Assembly (NCBI GenBank): GCA_021648225.1
Contig: JAKITE010000112.1
Location: 1 to 9,546 of the forward strand
DNA length: 9,546 nt
Source of the DNA: Paracoccaceae bacterium
GTDB taxonomy: Bacteria > Pseudomonadota > Alphaproteobacteria > Rhodobacterales > Rhodobacteraceae
Direction of reading: 5' to 3'
The position numbers and the translations under genes were made by a program. Shown in pieces: positions 1-6,782 of this stretch. The notes under the pieces were generated by a model. It was not told the origin of the DNA. It searched no databases and saw only the letters and a program-made list of their open reading frames with translations. The stretch's first letter is position 1. Each line of letters starts with the position of its first letter.

Positions 1-780
1 ATGGGTGTCGCCAATAACAAATCCATTGCATGGGGCATTGCCCGCATGTGCCACGAACAAGGGGCCGAGCTGGCCTTTACCTATCAGGGTGATGCGCTGG
101 GTAAACGGGTCAAACCGCTGGCAGAATCGATTGATTCCCAAATTGTTCTGCCGTGCGATGTTACCGACAGCGATTCGATAGATGCGGTTTTTGCCGAATT
201 GGAACAAAAATGGGGCAAGCTTGATTTTCTGGTCCATGCCATCGGATTTTCCGATAAAAACGAGCTGCGCGGCCGATATGTCGATACCAGCGCTGCCAAT
301 TTCGACATGACCATGAATATCTCGATCTATTCCTTTACCGCCGTGGCCCAGCGGGCTGAAAAAATGATGCCCGATGGTGGTTCACTGCTGACCCTGACCT
401 ATTACGGTGCAGAACGGGTAATGCCGCATTATAACGTCATGGGCGTTGCCAAAGCAGGGCTGGAGGCATCTGTGCGCTATATGGCCATGGATTTTGGGCC
501 AAAAAACATTCGGGTAAATTCATTGTCGGCCGGGCCGATCAAAACCCTCGCTGCCAGTGGCATTGGCGATTTCCGCTATATCCTGAAATGGAACGAGCTG
601 AATTCACCCTTGCGGCGCAATGTCACCACTGATGATGTGGGCAAATCCGCCATGTATCTGCTATCGGATCTTTCCAGCGGCGTTACCGGCGAAAACCACC
701 ATGTTGATTGCGGATACCATATTGTCGGCATGAAAGCCGAAGACGCCCCCGATATTGACGTAGTTACAGGAAGAAAATAA
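1..780 (+). CDS. fabI: Enoyl-[acyl-carrier-protein] reductase (NADH), 5' end outside window
   Basis: FabI catalyses the last step of each type II fatty-acid elongation cycle in the cytoplasm, reducing trans-2-enoyl-ACP with NAD(P)H. The Rossmann start (GVANNKSIAWGIA) opens the visible part. The FabI active site is present: Tyr134 in TYYGAER, and Tyr144 and Lys151 in YNVMGVAK (Y-x6-K), numbered from window base 1. The substrate-loop region (SAGPIKTLAASGI) and a C-terminus ending DIDVVTGRK fit alphaproteobacterial FabI. The ATG at base 1 is almost certainly an internal methionine, because FabI proteins normally carry about 11-13 residues before this glycine motif; the true start lies upstream. 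The stop codon shares one base with the next start (TAATG), indicating an operon with gpt. The family call is very secure; the start is not in view. Confidence 0.96.
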   Translation: MGVANNKSIAWGIARMCHEQGAELAFTYQGDALGKRVKPLAESIDSQIVLPCDVTDSDSIDAVFAELEQKWGKLDFLVHAIGFSDKNELRGRYVDTSAANFDMTMNISIYSFTAVAQRAEKMMPDGGSLLTLTYYGAERVMPHYNVMGVAKAGLEASVRYMAMDFGPKNIRVNSLSAGPIKTLAASGIGDFRYILKWNELNSPLRRNVTTDDVGKSAMYLLSDLSSGVTGENHHVDCGYHIVGMKAEDAPDIDVVTGRK

Positions 781-1283
781 TGACAGACCAGCTGCCCCAC
801 GAAAAAGGTTTCCATATATCATGGGATCAAATCCACCGCGACAGCCGCGCGCTTGCGTGGCGGCTGGAAAAAATGGGGCCGGATGGCGGCGCATGGAAAG
901 CCATTGTTGCCATTACCCGTGGCGGCATGGCACCAGCGATGATTATCGCGCGTGAACTTGATATCCGCACCGTCGATACCATCAGCATCAAATCTTACGA
1001 TGATCAAACCCAGTCCGAGGCAATTGTGCTAAAAGCCCCCGATACAGCCCTGATTGGTGACGGCGAGGGCGTTTTGATTGTTGATGATCTGGTCGATACC
1101 GGCAAAACCCTTGAGGTTGTCAAAAAGATGTTCCCCAAAGCCCATATCGCAACAGTTTACGCCAAACCCATGGGCCGGCCGATGGTGGACAGCTTTATCA
1201 CCGAGGTATCCCAAGACACATGGATATTTTTCCCGTGGGATATGGCGATGCAATATGTCGAACCGTATCGCGGCACGGATTAA
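780..1283 (+). CDS. gpt: Xanthine(-guanine) phosphoribosyltransferase
   Basis: This enzyme salvages xanthine, guanine and more weakly hypoxanthine by transferring them to PRPP, giving XMP, GMP or IMP in the cytoplasm. The 167-residue product aligns by eye along its whole length with E. coli Gpt (152 residues): an N-terminal WDQIHRDSRALAWRL segment, the RGGMAPAMIIARELDIR block, the PRPP loop VLIVDDLVDTGKT at residues 98-110 with the acidic pair Asp102-Asp103, and the C-terminal QDTWIFFPWD hood segment. The start ATG shares its A with the fabI stop and is preceded by AGGAAG (768-773) at 6 bases. The next gene starts directly after its stop, so gpt sits inside a tight run. No regulatory element specific to gpt is visible. 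The family is certain; base preference cannot be read from sequence alone. Confidence 0.93.
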   Translation: MTDQLPHEKGFHISWDQIHRDSRALAWRLEKMGPDGGAWKAIVAITRGGMAPAMIIARELDIRTVDTISIKSYDDQTQSEAIVLKAPDTALIGDGEGVLIVDDLVDTGKTLEVVKKMFPKAHIATVYAKPMGRPMVDSFITEVSQDTWIFFPWDMAMQYVEPYRGTD

Positions 1284-2438
1284 ATGGATAGATCGCCGCG
1301 CCAGCTTCAATTGGCCGCTGCCACCCGCGCGGCGCAGGCGCTTCGCCATATTGATCCGGTTACCGGCGCGGTTACCCCCGCGATCGAACTTTCCTCCACT
1401 TACGCCCGCGATGATCAGGGCGAGGGCCGGCAACCCTATATCTATGCCCGTTCCGGCGGCCCGACCATCAAAACCGCCGAGGCCCTGCTGGCTGATCTGG
1501 ATGGTGGCGAAGACGCGATGGTGTTTGCATCGGGCATGGCGGCAATTGTTACAGTGCTGGAAACCCTGCGCGCCGGTGATCATGTGGTAGCCCCCGACGT
1601 GATGTATCACGGGGTGATCAACTGGTTGTTGCATATCGAGCAAACGCGCGGCGTTAAGGTCACGTTATTTGATGCCACTGTGCCCGCCGCGCTGGCAAAT
1701 GCGGTGCGCGCCGAAACGGCGCTGGTCTGGATCGAATCGCCCATCAACCCCAACTGGGATGTAATAGATATTGCCGCGGCAGCCAAGGTCGCCCACGCAG
1801 TTGGCGCAAGGCTGGTGGTGGACAGCACCGTGGCCCCCGCCTGCACTACCCGCGCGCTTGATCTGGGGGCGGATATTGTTTTTCAATCCGCCACCAAATA
1901 TCTGGGGGGCCATTCCGACATTACCGCCGGCGTGCTGACCTGCGCACAGGCAAATGATTTCTGGGCGGAATTACAGGAAATCCGCACCCTGACCGGCAAT
2001 GTTATGGCCGCGTTTGAAGCATGGCTGCTGGTGCGCGGCATTCGCACCTTGTTTTTGCGGTATGAACGGGCGTCCAGTAACGCGATGAAATTCGCGCAAC
2101 ATTTTGAAAACCATCCGAAAATCCAATCGGTGATCTATCCCGGCCTAGCCTCGCATCCCGGCCATAGCATTGCCAAAAAGCAGATGAAAAACGGCTTTGG
2201 CGGCATGCTTTCCTTGCAAGTCAAAGATTATCAAACCGCCCATGATATCAGCCGTTTTGTGCAGGTTTTCATCAACGCCACCTCGCTTGGCGGGGTTGAA
2301 AGCCTGATTGAACACCGCATCAAGGTCGAAGGACCAAATTCGATTGTGCCCGATACATTGCTGCGCCTTAGCATCGGTATCGAGGACGTAAACGACCTGA
2401 TCGCTGATCTGGAACAAGCATTGGAGCGCGCTGGATGA
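1284..2438 (+). CDS. PLP-dependent Cys/Met metabolism enzyme, cystathionine beta-lyase-like
   Basis: A 384-residue fold-type-I PLP enzyme of the trans-sulfuration family (cystathionine beta-/gamma-lyase, gamma-synthase and relatives), about the family's usual length. Visible landmarks are Tyr54-Ala-Arg56, which contacts PLP phosphate from the partner subunit, the ESPINPNWDVIDI block, Asp180 in VVDSTVAPA pairing with the pyridine nitrogen, Lys205 in SATKYLGGHSD as the Schiff-base lysine, and the C-terminal SLGGVESLIEHR motif. The commonly seen VDNT is VDST here, and the usual Tyr-Ser-Arg is Tyr-Ala-Arg. The start follows the gpt stop with no gap and without a strong ribosome site, so translation probably depends on gpt. 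The stop overlaps the P450 start by four bases. Methionine biosynthesis (MetC-like beta-elimination) is the default reading, but gamma-lyase or another C-S lyase is equally possible; the substrate cannot be assigned. Confidence 0.88.
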   Translation: MDRSPRQLQLAAATRAAQALRHIDPVTGAVTPAIELSSTYARDDQGEGRQPYIYARSGGPTIKTAEALLADLDGGEDAMVFASGMAAIVTVLETLRAGDHVVAPDVMYHGVINWLLHIEQTRGVKVTLFDATVPAALANAVRAETALVWIESPINPNWDVIDIAAAAKVAHAVGARLVVDSTVAPACTTRALDLGADIVFQSATKYLGGHSDITAGVLTCAQANDFWAELQEIRTLTGNVMAAFEAWLLVRGIRTLFLRYERASSNAMKFAQHFENHPKIQSVIYPGLASHPGHSIAKKQMKNGFGGMLSLQVKDYQTAHDISRFVQVFINATSLGGVESLIEHRIKVEGPNSIVPDTLLRLSIGIEDVNDLIADLEQALERAG

Positions 2439-3625
2439 AACACCTAGATCAATCGCCCCTAGACCCCGAATTTGTGCAAGACCCCTATCCGTTTTATGAT
2501 ATTGCACGCGAACAAGGCCCGCTATTCTATTGGAATGATTACGATTTCCCCTGCGCCGCAGGGTTTTCAACAGTCAACGACCTGCTAAGGGATCGCCGTT
2601 TCGGGCGTGAAATGCCTGATGATCTGAAACCTGAAATCCCCGATCATCTGGCGGCTTTTTACGCGCTGGAACAACACTCGCTGTTGGAGCTGGAACCGCC
2701 AAAACATACCCGCATCCGCAGCCTTTTGGTGCGGACATTTACCAGCCGCCGCATTAATGACCTTGGGCCGGAAATTGACCAGATCAGCCGTCGGCTTTGC
2801 AATAACCTTTCAGATCAACCATTTGATATTATTACCGAATATGCCGAACATATTCCGGTGATCATCATTTGCCGCATGCTGGGCGTGCCCGAGGAAATGG
2901 GGCCGCAACTACTGCGTTGGAGCCACGATATGGTGGCCATGTATCAAGCGCGGCGCGACCGTGAAATTGAAGATCGCGCCGTCGCCGCCACGCTTGCTTT
3001 TTCGGATTATATGCAACAGCTGCTACTGGAACGCCAGAAATCCCCCGGTGAGGATCTGATTTCACACCTGATCACAGCGCGGAGCCAAGGCGAAAAGCTG
3101 TCTGAACAAGAACTGATAACCACTTGTATTCTTTTACTAAACGCGGGTCATGAGGCCACAGTCCACAGTATTTCAAACGGTATTAAAACCATCCTTGAAT
3201 CCGGTCAGACCCCGACTTCATTTTTCACCGACGATAAATCCACCCTGCGCTGCATTGATGAAACCATCCGGTTTGATCCGCCCCTGCACATGTTTACCCG
3301 CATCGCGCTGCAAGATATGCAGGTTTTTGGCCATGATTTCAAGCGCGGCGATAGCGTTGGCCTGATGCTCGCTGCTGCGAACCGAGACCCGCAACGCTAT
3401 GAAAACCCTGCCAATTTCGATGTTTCGCGCGGCGGCGTCGGCCAGCTGGGTTTTGGCGCGGGATTACATTTTTGCATTGGCGCACCGCTGGCGCGGTTGG
3501 AAATGGGCATCGCTTTGCCCATTCTGTTCGAACACTTTCCAAACCTGGAAATCGTTGAAAAACCGGTCTATGCCAACCGGTATCATTTTCACGGGCTTGA
3601 AAAGCTGATGGTCACATCCGGTTAA
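2435..3625 (+). CDS. Cytochrome P450, soluble bacterial type
   Basis: A 396-residue heme-thiolate monooxygenase without signal peptide or membrane anchor, the normal size for soluble bacterial P450s. In order: N-terminal DPYPFYDIAREQGP segment; C-helix region EPPKHTRIRSLLVRTF with the heme-contacting HTR; I-helix AGHEAT at residues 237-242 (acid Glu240, Thr242) for oxygen activation; K-helix ETIR (E276-x-x-R279); and heme loop FGAGLHFCIGAPLAR with proximal Cys347. All core elements are intact, so the enzyme should be functional. The ATG overlaps the preceding stop (ATGA) and has GGAG at 2423-2426, 8 bases ahead, indicating coupling to the PLP enzyme. No ferredoxin or ferredoxin reductase gene lies nearby, so electrons must come from partners encoded elsewhere. 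The substrate is unknown; CYP family assignment needs an alignment. The 3' end overlaps the opposing amidohydrolase gene by 14 bases. Confidence 0.95.
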   Translation: MKHLDQSPLDPEFVQDPYPFYDIAREQGPLFYWNDYDFPCAAGFSTVNDLLRDRRFGREMPDDLKPEIPDHLAAFYALEQHSLLELEPPKHTRIRSLLVRTFTSRRINDLGPEIDQISRRLCNNLSDQPFDIITEYAEHIPVIIICRMLGVPEEMGPQLLRWSHDMVAMYQARRDREIEDRAVAATLAFSDYMQQLLLERQKSPGEDLISHLITARSQGEKLSEQELITTCILLLNAGHEATVHSISNGIKTILESGQTPTSFFTDDKSTLRCIDETIRFDPPLHMFTRIALQDMQVFGHDFKRGDSVGLMLAAANRDPQRYENPANFDVSRGGVGQLGFGAGLHFCIGAPLARLEMGIALPILFEHFPNLEIVEKPVYANRYHFHGLEKLMVTSG

Positions 3626-4781
3626 CCGGCTGCGCCGCCTCGACCAGTTTTACAAAATAGGACGCGCCGATCGGGTTGATTTCATCGTTAAAATCATATT
3701 CGGGGTGATGCACGTTCGCACCTTCACCCTGCCCGATAAACAGATAGGCACCGGGGCGTTCCTCCAGCATATATGAAAAATCCTCGGCGCCCATTTCTGG
3801 CGGAATATTATCCAGAACCAGATCCGCACCGGCCACATCCCGCGCGATATTCGCGGCAAAAGCCGCCTTTTCGGGGTCATTCATAGTCACCGGATAGCCC
3901 ATTTCGTAATCCAGCACAGCCGTCGCACCAAATGCCGCTGCGGTATTATCAACAATCCGCTGCATCAATTCCGGCACTTTGGCACGGGTTTCACGATTAA
4001 GATTTCGCACCGTGCCACCGATAAACGCGGTTTCGGGAATGATATTATCGGTGGTTCCTGCATGAACCTGCGTGACTGATATTACCAGATTTTCCAATCC
4101 CGGCACGTTACGCGAACGAATGGTCTGGATGGCCTGGGTGATTTGCACCGCCACCATAATCGGGTCAATCCCCTGATCGGGATAGGCCGCATGGGCGCCT
4201 TTGCCAGTGATATTGATCTCGAACGTATCGGCCGAGGCCATCAACGCGCCGGGGTTCAGCATAAACTGCCCGACCGGAAAATTCGGCGCGTTATGAACGC
4301 CAAAAACCTGATCAATGGCAAACCGCTCCATAATGCCTTCCTGACACATCACCTGACCACCACCGCCGCCTTCCTCGGCGGGCTGGAATATCAGCGCCAC
4401 CGCGCCGCTAAAATTGCGGGTCTCGGCCAGATAACGCGCCGCACCCAGCAACATGGTGGTATGCCCGTCATGGCCACAGGCATGCATTTTTCCGTCAATT
4501 TTTGATTTATGATCAAAATTGTTCAGCTCCGACATTGGCAGCGCATCCATATCGGCGCGCAAGCCAATCACCGGCCCCGCGCCCTGCCCCCTTATGATTG
4601 CAACCAGACCGTTTTGTGCAATGCCTTCATGAATTTCATCAACTCCGAATTCTTTCAGCTTGCCAACCACAAAATCGGCAGTTTCCCTGGTGTCAAACAT
4701 TAATTCAGGGTTGGCATGGATATGCTGACGCCATTCTTTCATATCGTTGAAATATTCGGCAATGCGGTTGATGATCGGCAT
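3612..4781 (-). CDS. M20 family metallo-amidohydrolase (hippurate hydrolase / N-acyl-amino-acid hydrolase type)
   Basis: A 389-residue cytoplasmic binuclear-metal hydrolase of the M20D group (HipO/AmhX/IAA-amino-acid hydrolase-like), which cleaves N-acyl or N-aroyl amino acids. Motifs run in order: GLRADMDALPM (about residues 73-83), the metal motif HACGHDGH at 100-107 (Cys102, His104), FQPAEEGG with Glu136/Glu137 as catalytic and metal-binding acids, GVHNAP with His163, an AEDFSYML segment, and a C-terminal HHPEYDFND whose His358 fits the last metal ligand. The start is supported by AGGAG (4794-4790 on the minus strand) 8 bases upstream. There is no signal peptide. The gene is read away from mazG and towards the P450, overlapping it by 14 bases. 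The true substrate (hippurate, acyl amino acid, auxin-like conjugate) cannot be told from sequence. Family call very sure. Confidence 0.93.
   Translation of the reverse strand: MPIINRIAEYFNDMKEWRQHIHANPELMFDTRETADFVVGKLKEFGVDEIHEGIAQNGLVAIIRGQGAGPVIGLRADMDALPMSELNNFDHKSKIDGKMHACGHDGHTTMLLGAARYLAETRNFSGAVALIFQPAEEGGGGGQVMCQEGIMERFAIDQVFGVHNAPNFPVGQFMLNPGALMASADTFEINITGKGAHAAYPDQGIDPIMVAVQITQAIQTIRSRNVPGLENLVISVTQVHAGTTDNIIPETAFIGGTVRNLNRETRAKVPELMQRIVDNTAAAFGATAVLDYEMGYPVTMNDPEKAAFAANIARDVAGADLVLDNIPPEMGAEDFSYMLEERPGAYLFIGQGEGANVHHPEYDFNDEINPIGASYFVKLVEAAQPVNRM
3618..3629. repeat. Perfect 12-base palindrome across the P450 stop codon
   Basis: CCGGTTAACCGG is a perfect palindrome whose right half contains the P450 TAA (3623-3625). 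Its first eight bases lie in the 14-base overlap with the amidohydrolase tail. The related hexamer ACCGGT, itself self-complementary, occurs twice just upstream (3562-3567 and 3576-3581). No T-tract follows on either strand, so it is not a standard intrinsic terminator. Confidence 0.5.
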
Positions 4782-4789
4782 GGGGGAGT

Positions 4790-4794
4790 CTCCT
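4790..4794 (-). promoter_or_regulatory. Shine-Dalgarno of the M20 amidohydrolase
   Basis: AGGAG on the minus strand, 8 bases before the ATG at 4781. It supports the chosen start and contrasts with divergent mazG, which has no such site. Confidence 0.7.
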
Positions 4795-4809
4795 GTTTTG
4801 GTTGCGTTG

Positions 4810-4839
4810 AGTTAAGCGCGGCTTGCACATGGTCGTCAA
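4810..4839 (-). promoter_or_regulatory. Candidate sigma70-type promoter for the M20 amidohydrolase
   Basis: On the minus strand TTGACG (4839-4834) and TTAACT (4815-4810) are separated by 18 bases, giving a good -35 and a moderate -10. The predicted start of transcription near 4803 leaves a leader of roughly 20 bases that includes the AGGAG site. The call rests on motif reading only. Confidence 0.4.
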
Positions 4840-4852
4840 CTCGCCATATCGT
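4823..4852 (+). promoter_or_regulatory. Candidate promoter for mazG, possibly giving a leaderless mRNA
   Basis: TTGCAC (4823-4828) and TATCGT (4847-4852) are 18 bases apart. The -10 ends only five bases before the mazG ATG (4858), so transcription would begin at or next to the start codon. This fits the lack of a Shine-Dalgarno there. The elements interleave with the opposing promoter of the M20 gene. The -10 is a weak match, so confidence is low. Confidence 0.3.
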
Positions 4853-4857
4853 GCGGC

Positions 4858-5688
4858 ATGAAAAAAAATAATGAATCTGACCAATTAGTGAATAACCCGA
4901 ATGGCGGCTTGCCGCGATTATTGGAAATCATGCGCCGCTTGCGTGACCCTGAAACCGGTTGTCCGTGGGATATTGAACAGGATTTCAAATCCGTCGCGCC
5001 CTATACAATCGAGGAAGCCTACGAGGTTGCCGACACGATTGAGCGCGGCGCCATGCATGAATTGCCCGGTGAACTGGGTGATTTACTGTTAAACGTGGTG
5101 TATCACAGCCAGATGGGGGCCGAGGCCGGCGCATTTGATTTTAACGATGTGATGCGCGGTATTTCTGACAAAATGGTCCATCGCCACCCCCATGTTTTTG
5201 GTGAGGAGAGCCGCGATAAATCGGCGGAACAACAGGTTGCAGACTGGGAAGAAATCAAGGCAAAGGAACGTGCCGGTCAAAAACAGGTCTCGGTGCTGGA
5301 CGGGGTCGCCACCGGATTGCCCGGCCTGACCCGCGCCGTAAAACTGCAAAACCGCGCTGCGCGGGTCGGGTTTGACTGGCCTCAAACCGATATGGTTCTG
5401 GATAAAATCGTTGAGGAGACCGCTGAATTGGTCGAGGCCCGCGAAAAGCTTACAACATTAGAGGTCGAGGAAGAATTCGGCGACCTGATGTTTGTCATTG
5501 CCAATCTTGCACGGCATTTGAATATCGACCCCGAAACCGCTTTGCGAAAAGCCAACCAGAAATTCACCCGCAGATTCAATGCCATAGAGGCAGAGCTTGC
5601 CAAGCAAGGCTCCTCTCCGGCGCAATCAAACCTGAATGAAATGGACGCGTTATGGGATAAGGTAAAAGCCCGTGAAAAGGCCAAATAA
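4858..5688 (+). CDS. mazG: Nucleoside triphosphate pyrophosphohydrolase MazG
   Basis: MazG hydrolyses (d)NTPs to NMP and pyrophosphate; it is thought to clear non-canonical nucleotides and, in E. coli, to modulate ppGpp. The 276-residue protein has the typical duplicated all-alpha architecture. The N-terminal repeat holds LRDPETGCPWD (28-38), Glu52-Glu53-x-x-Glu56, and Glu72-x-x-Asp75, followed by HRHPHVFGE. The C-terminal repeat holds Glu186-Glu187-x-x-Glu190 and Glu206-x-x-Asp209. These are the Mg-binding EExxE/ExxD sets, both complete, so both halves could bind metal. Length is close to E. coli MazG (263). The start is the first ATG of the frame, followed by an A-rich stretch; no ribosome-binding site is seen, and the N-terminal 15 residues or so are poorly conserved in the family. 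It stands alone, without mazEF or relA. Confidence 0.94.
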   Translation: MKKNNESDQLVNNPNGGLPRLLEIMRRLRDPETGCPWDIEQDFKSVAPYTIEEAYEVADTIERGAMHELPGELGDLLLNVVYHSQMGAEAGAFDFNDVMRGISDKMVHRHPHVFGEESRDKSAEQQVADWEEIKAKERAGQKQVSVLDGVATGLPGLTRAVKLQNRAARVGFDWPQTDMVLDKIVEETAELVEAREKLTTLEVEEEFGDLMFVIANLARHLNIDPETALRKANQKFTRRFNAIEAELAKQGSSPAQSNLNEMDALWDKVKAREKAK

Positions 5689-5710
5689 GGTCGGTTTAAT
5701 TTCTTTGCTA

Positions 5711-5739
5711 TTGACCCGACTAAAACACTTGGGTATTTA
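5711..5739 (+). promoter_or_regulatory. Candidate sigma70 promoter for the iron-binding-protein operon
   Basis: TTGACC (5711-5716) and TATTTA (5734-5739) are spaced 17 bases apart in the 83-base gap between mazG and the binding-protein gene. Transcription would begin near 5746, giving a leader of about 25 bases with GGAG before the ATG at 5772. The composition is noticeably AT-richer than the flanking genes. Motif-based call. Confidence 0.5.
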
Positions 5740-5756
5740 CCTAACTGATTTAGTCG
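5717..5756. promoter_or_regulatory. Inverted repeat, putative operator of the iron-binding-protein operon
   Basis: CGACTAAA (5717-5724) and TTTAGTCG (5749-5756) are perfect inverted copies with a 24-base spacer. The left arm lies between the predicted -35 and -10 and the right arm just after the -10, about three helical turns apart. Within the right part, CTAA-N5-TTAG (5741-5753) makes a smaller dyad. The position suits a repressor. Iron regulators such as Irr, RirA or IscR are reasonable candidates in alphaproteobacteria, but I cannot match the site to any one of them. Confidence 0.4.
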
Positions 5757-5761
5757 ACATT

Positions 5762-5765
5762 GGAG
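5762..5765 (+). promoter_or_regulatory. Shine-Dalgarno deciding the start at 5772
   Basis: GGAG lies six bases before ATG 5772. An in-frame TTG at 5760 would overlap this site and would put charged residues ahead of an otherwise normal signal peptide, so 5772 is preferred. Confidence 0.7.
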
Positions 5766-5771
5766 CGCAAC

Positions 5772-6767
5772 ATGAAAATCCTCGCCATAATTGCAACCCT
5801 GATCGGAACATCGGTCGTGGCGCAGGAGGTCAATATTTATTCCAGCCGCCAGCCGGAATTGATTGACCCCATTCTAACAGCCTTCACCGCTGAAACCGGA
5901 ATTACCGTTAACACAGTGTTTCTAAAGCAAGGCATGCTGGAGCGTCTGCGCGCCGAGGGCCGCCGCTCGCCAGCCGATATCATCCTGACCACCGATATTG
6001 CCAACCTGAACGCCGCACAACAAGCAGGCGTTACCCAAGCGGTTAATTCCGAAATATTAAACACAACGATACCGGCATCTTACCGAGACCCGGATGGTTA
6101 CTGGTTTGGCCTTACCTCGCGTGCGCGGATAATCTATGCCTCCAAAGATCGGGTATCTTTGGACGAAATAACCTCTTATGAACAATTGGCAGACCCGATT
6201 TGGCAAGGCCGTATCTGCACCCGTTCGGGTCTACATGATTACAACATCGCGCTGGTTGCGGCCTATCTTACCCATTATTCCGAACCAGAAACCATTGCAT
6301 GGTTAACCGCCGTAAAAGCCAATCTGGCGCGCAAACCCCAAGGCAATGACCGCGCGCAGGTCAAGGCAATTTGGGCCGGAGAATGCGATATTGCCCTTGG
6401 CTATACCTATTATATGGGCAAAATGCTGTCAGACCCGGAACAGGCTGAATGGGCGGATTCCGTCAACCTGATTTTCCCGACATTGGCAAATGCCGGCACC
6501 CATATCAACATTTCGGGCATGGCCATGACAGCCGCCGCGCCAAACCCCGAAAACGCATTGAAACTGATGGAATTTCTGGTCAGCAATACCGCCCAAAACC
6601 TCTATGCAGAGGTCAATTATGAATACCCGTTACGCAGTGGCACCCCCGCCAGTGATCTGGTGGCAGGTTGGGGCGAATTCACCCCCGACCCGACGCCGTT
6701 AATTGATATTGCCCGCCTGCGCGGTCGCGCCTTGCAAATCATCGAGATCGTGGATTTTGACGGGTAA
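5772..6767 (+). CDS. Periplasmic Fe(III) ABC transporter substrate-binding protein (FutA/FbpA-like)
   Basis: The 331-residue product binds an iron-type ligand in the periplasm for delivery to an ABC permease. A signal peptide spans residues 1-17 (MKI start, hydrophobic core, cleavage likely after VVA, before QEVN). The mature start VNIYSSRQPEL is the classic iron-SBP opening (Tyr23, Arg26). Further landmarks are LLxxAGxTxAV-like SPADIILTTDIANLNAAQQAGV, SRARIIYASKD with Tyr122, and the tyrosine pair Tyr213-Tyr214 in GYTYYMGKML, the usual iron ligands of the FutA/FbpA group. An in-frame TTG at 5760 is rejected because GGAG precedes the ATG at 5772. The gene is followed after 15 bases by a PLP enzyme; no permease or ATPase gene is in view, so the transporter partners are elsewhere or downstream partners were lost. 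Iron is the likely ligand by family, not proven. Confidence 0.88.
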   Translation: MKILAIIATLIGTSVVAQEVNIYSSRQPELIDPILTAFTAETGITVNTVFLKQGMLERLRAEGRRSPADIILTTDIANLNAAQQAGVTQAVNSEILNTTIPASYRDPDGYWFGLTSRARIIYASKDRVSLDEITSYEQLADPIWQGRICTRSGLHDYNIALVAAYLTHYSEPETIAWLTAVKANLARKPQGNDRAQVKAIWAGECDIALGYTYYMGKMLSDPEQAEWADSVNLIFPTLANAGTHINISGMAMTAAAPNPENALKLMEFLVSNTAQNLYAEVNYEYPLRSGTPASDLVAGWGEFTPDPTPLIDIARLRGRALQIIEIVDFDG

Positions 6768-6782
6768 AAAACAGGAACAACC

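Noticed and set aside
1..3. ATG at base 1 as the fabI start codon
   Set aside because: It corresponds to the residue just before the glycine-rich nucleotide motif; FabI proteins have about a dozen residues before it.
1029..1643. A 204-residue minus-strand open frame opposite gpt and the PLP enzyme
   Set aside because: It spans two well-identified genes on the plus strand, its translation is rich in Gly, His and Arg as expected from antisense of GC-rich codons, and it shows no motif.
5760..5771. TTG at 5760 as start of the iron-binding protein
   Set aside because: GGAG overlaps it and is well placed for ATG 5772; the signal peptide is normal only from 5772.
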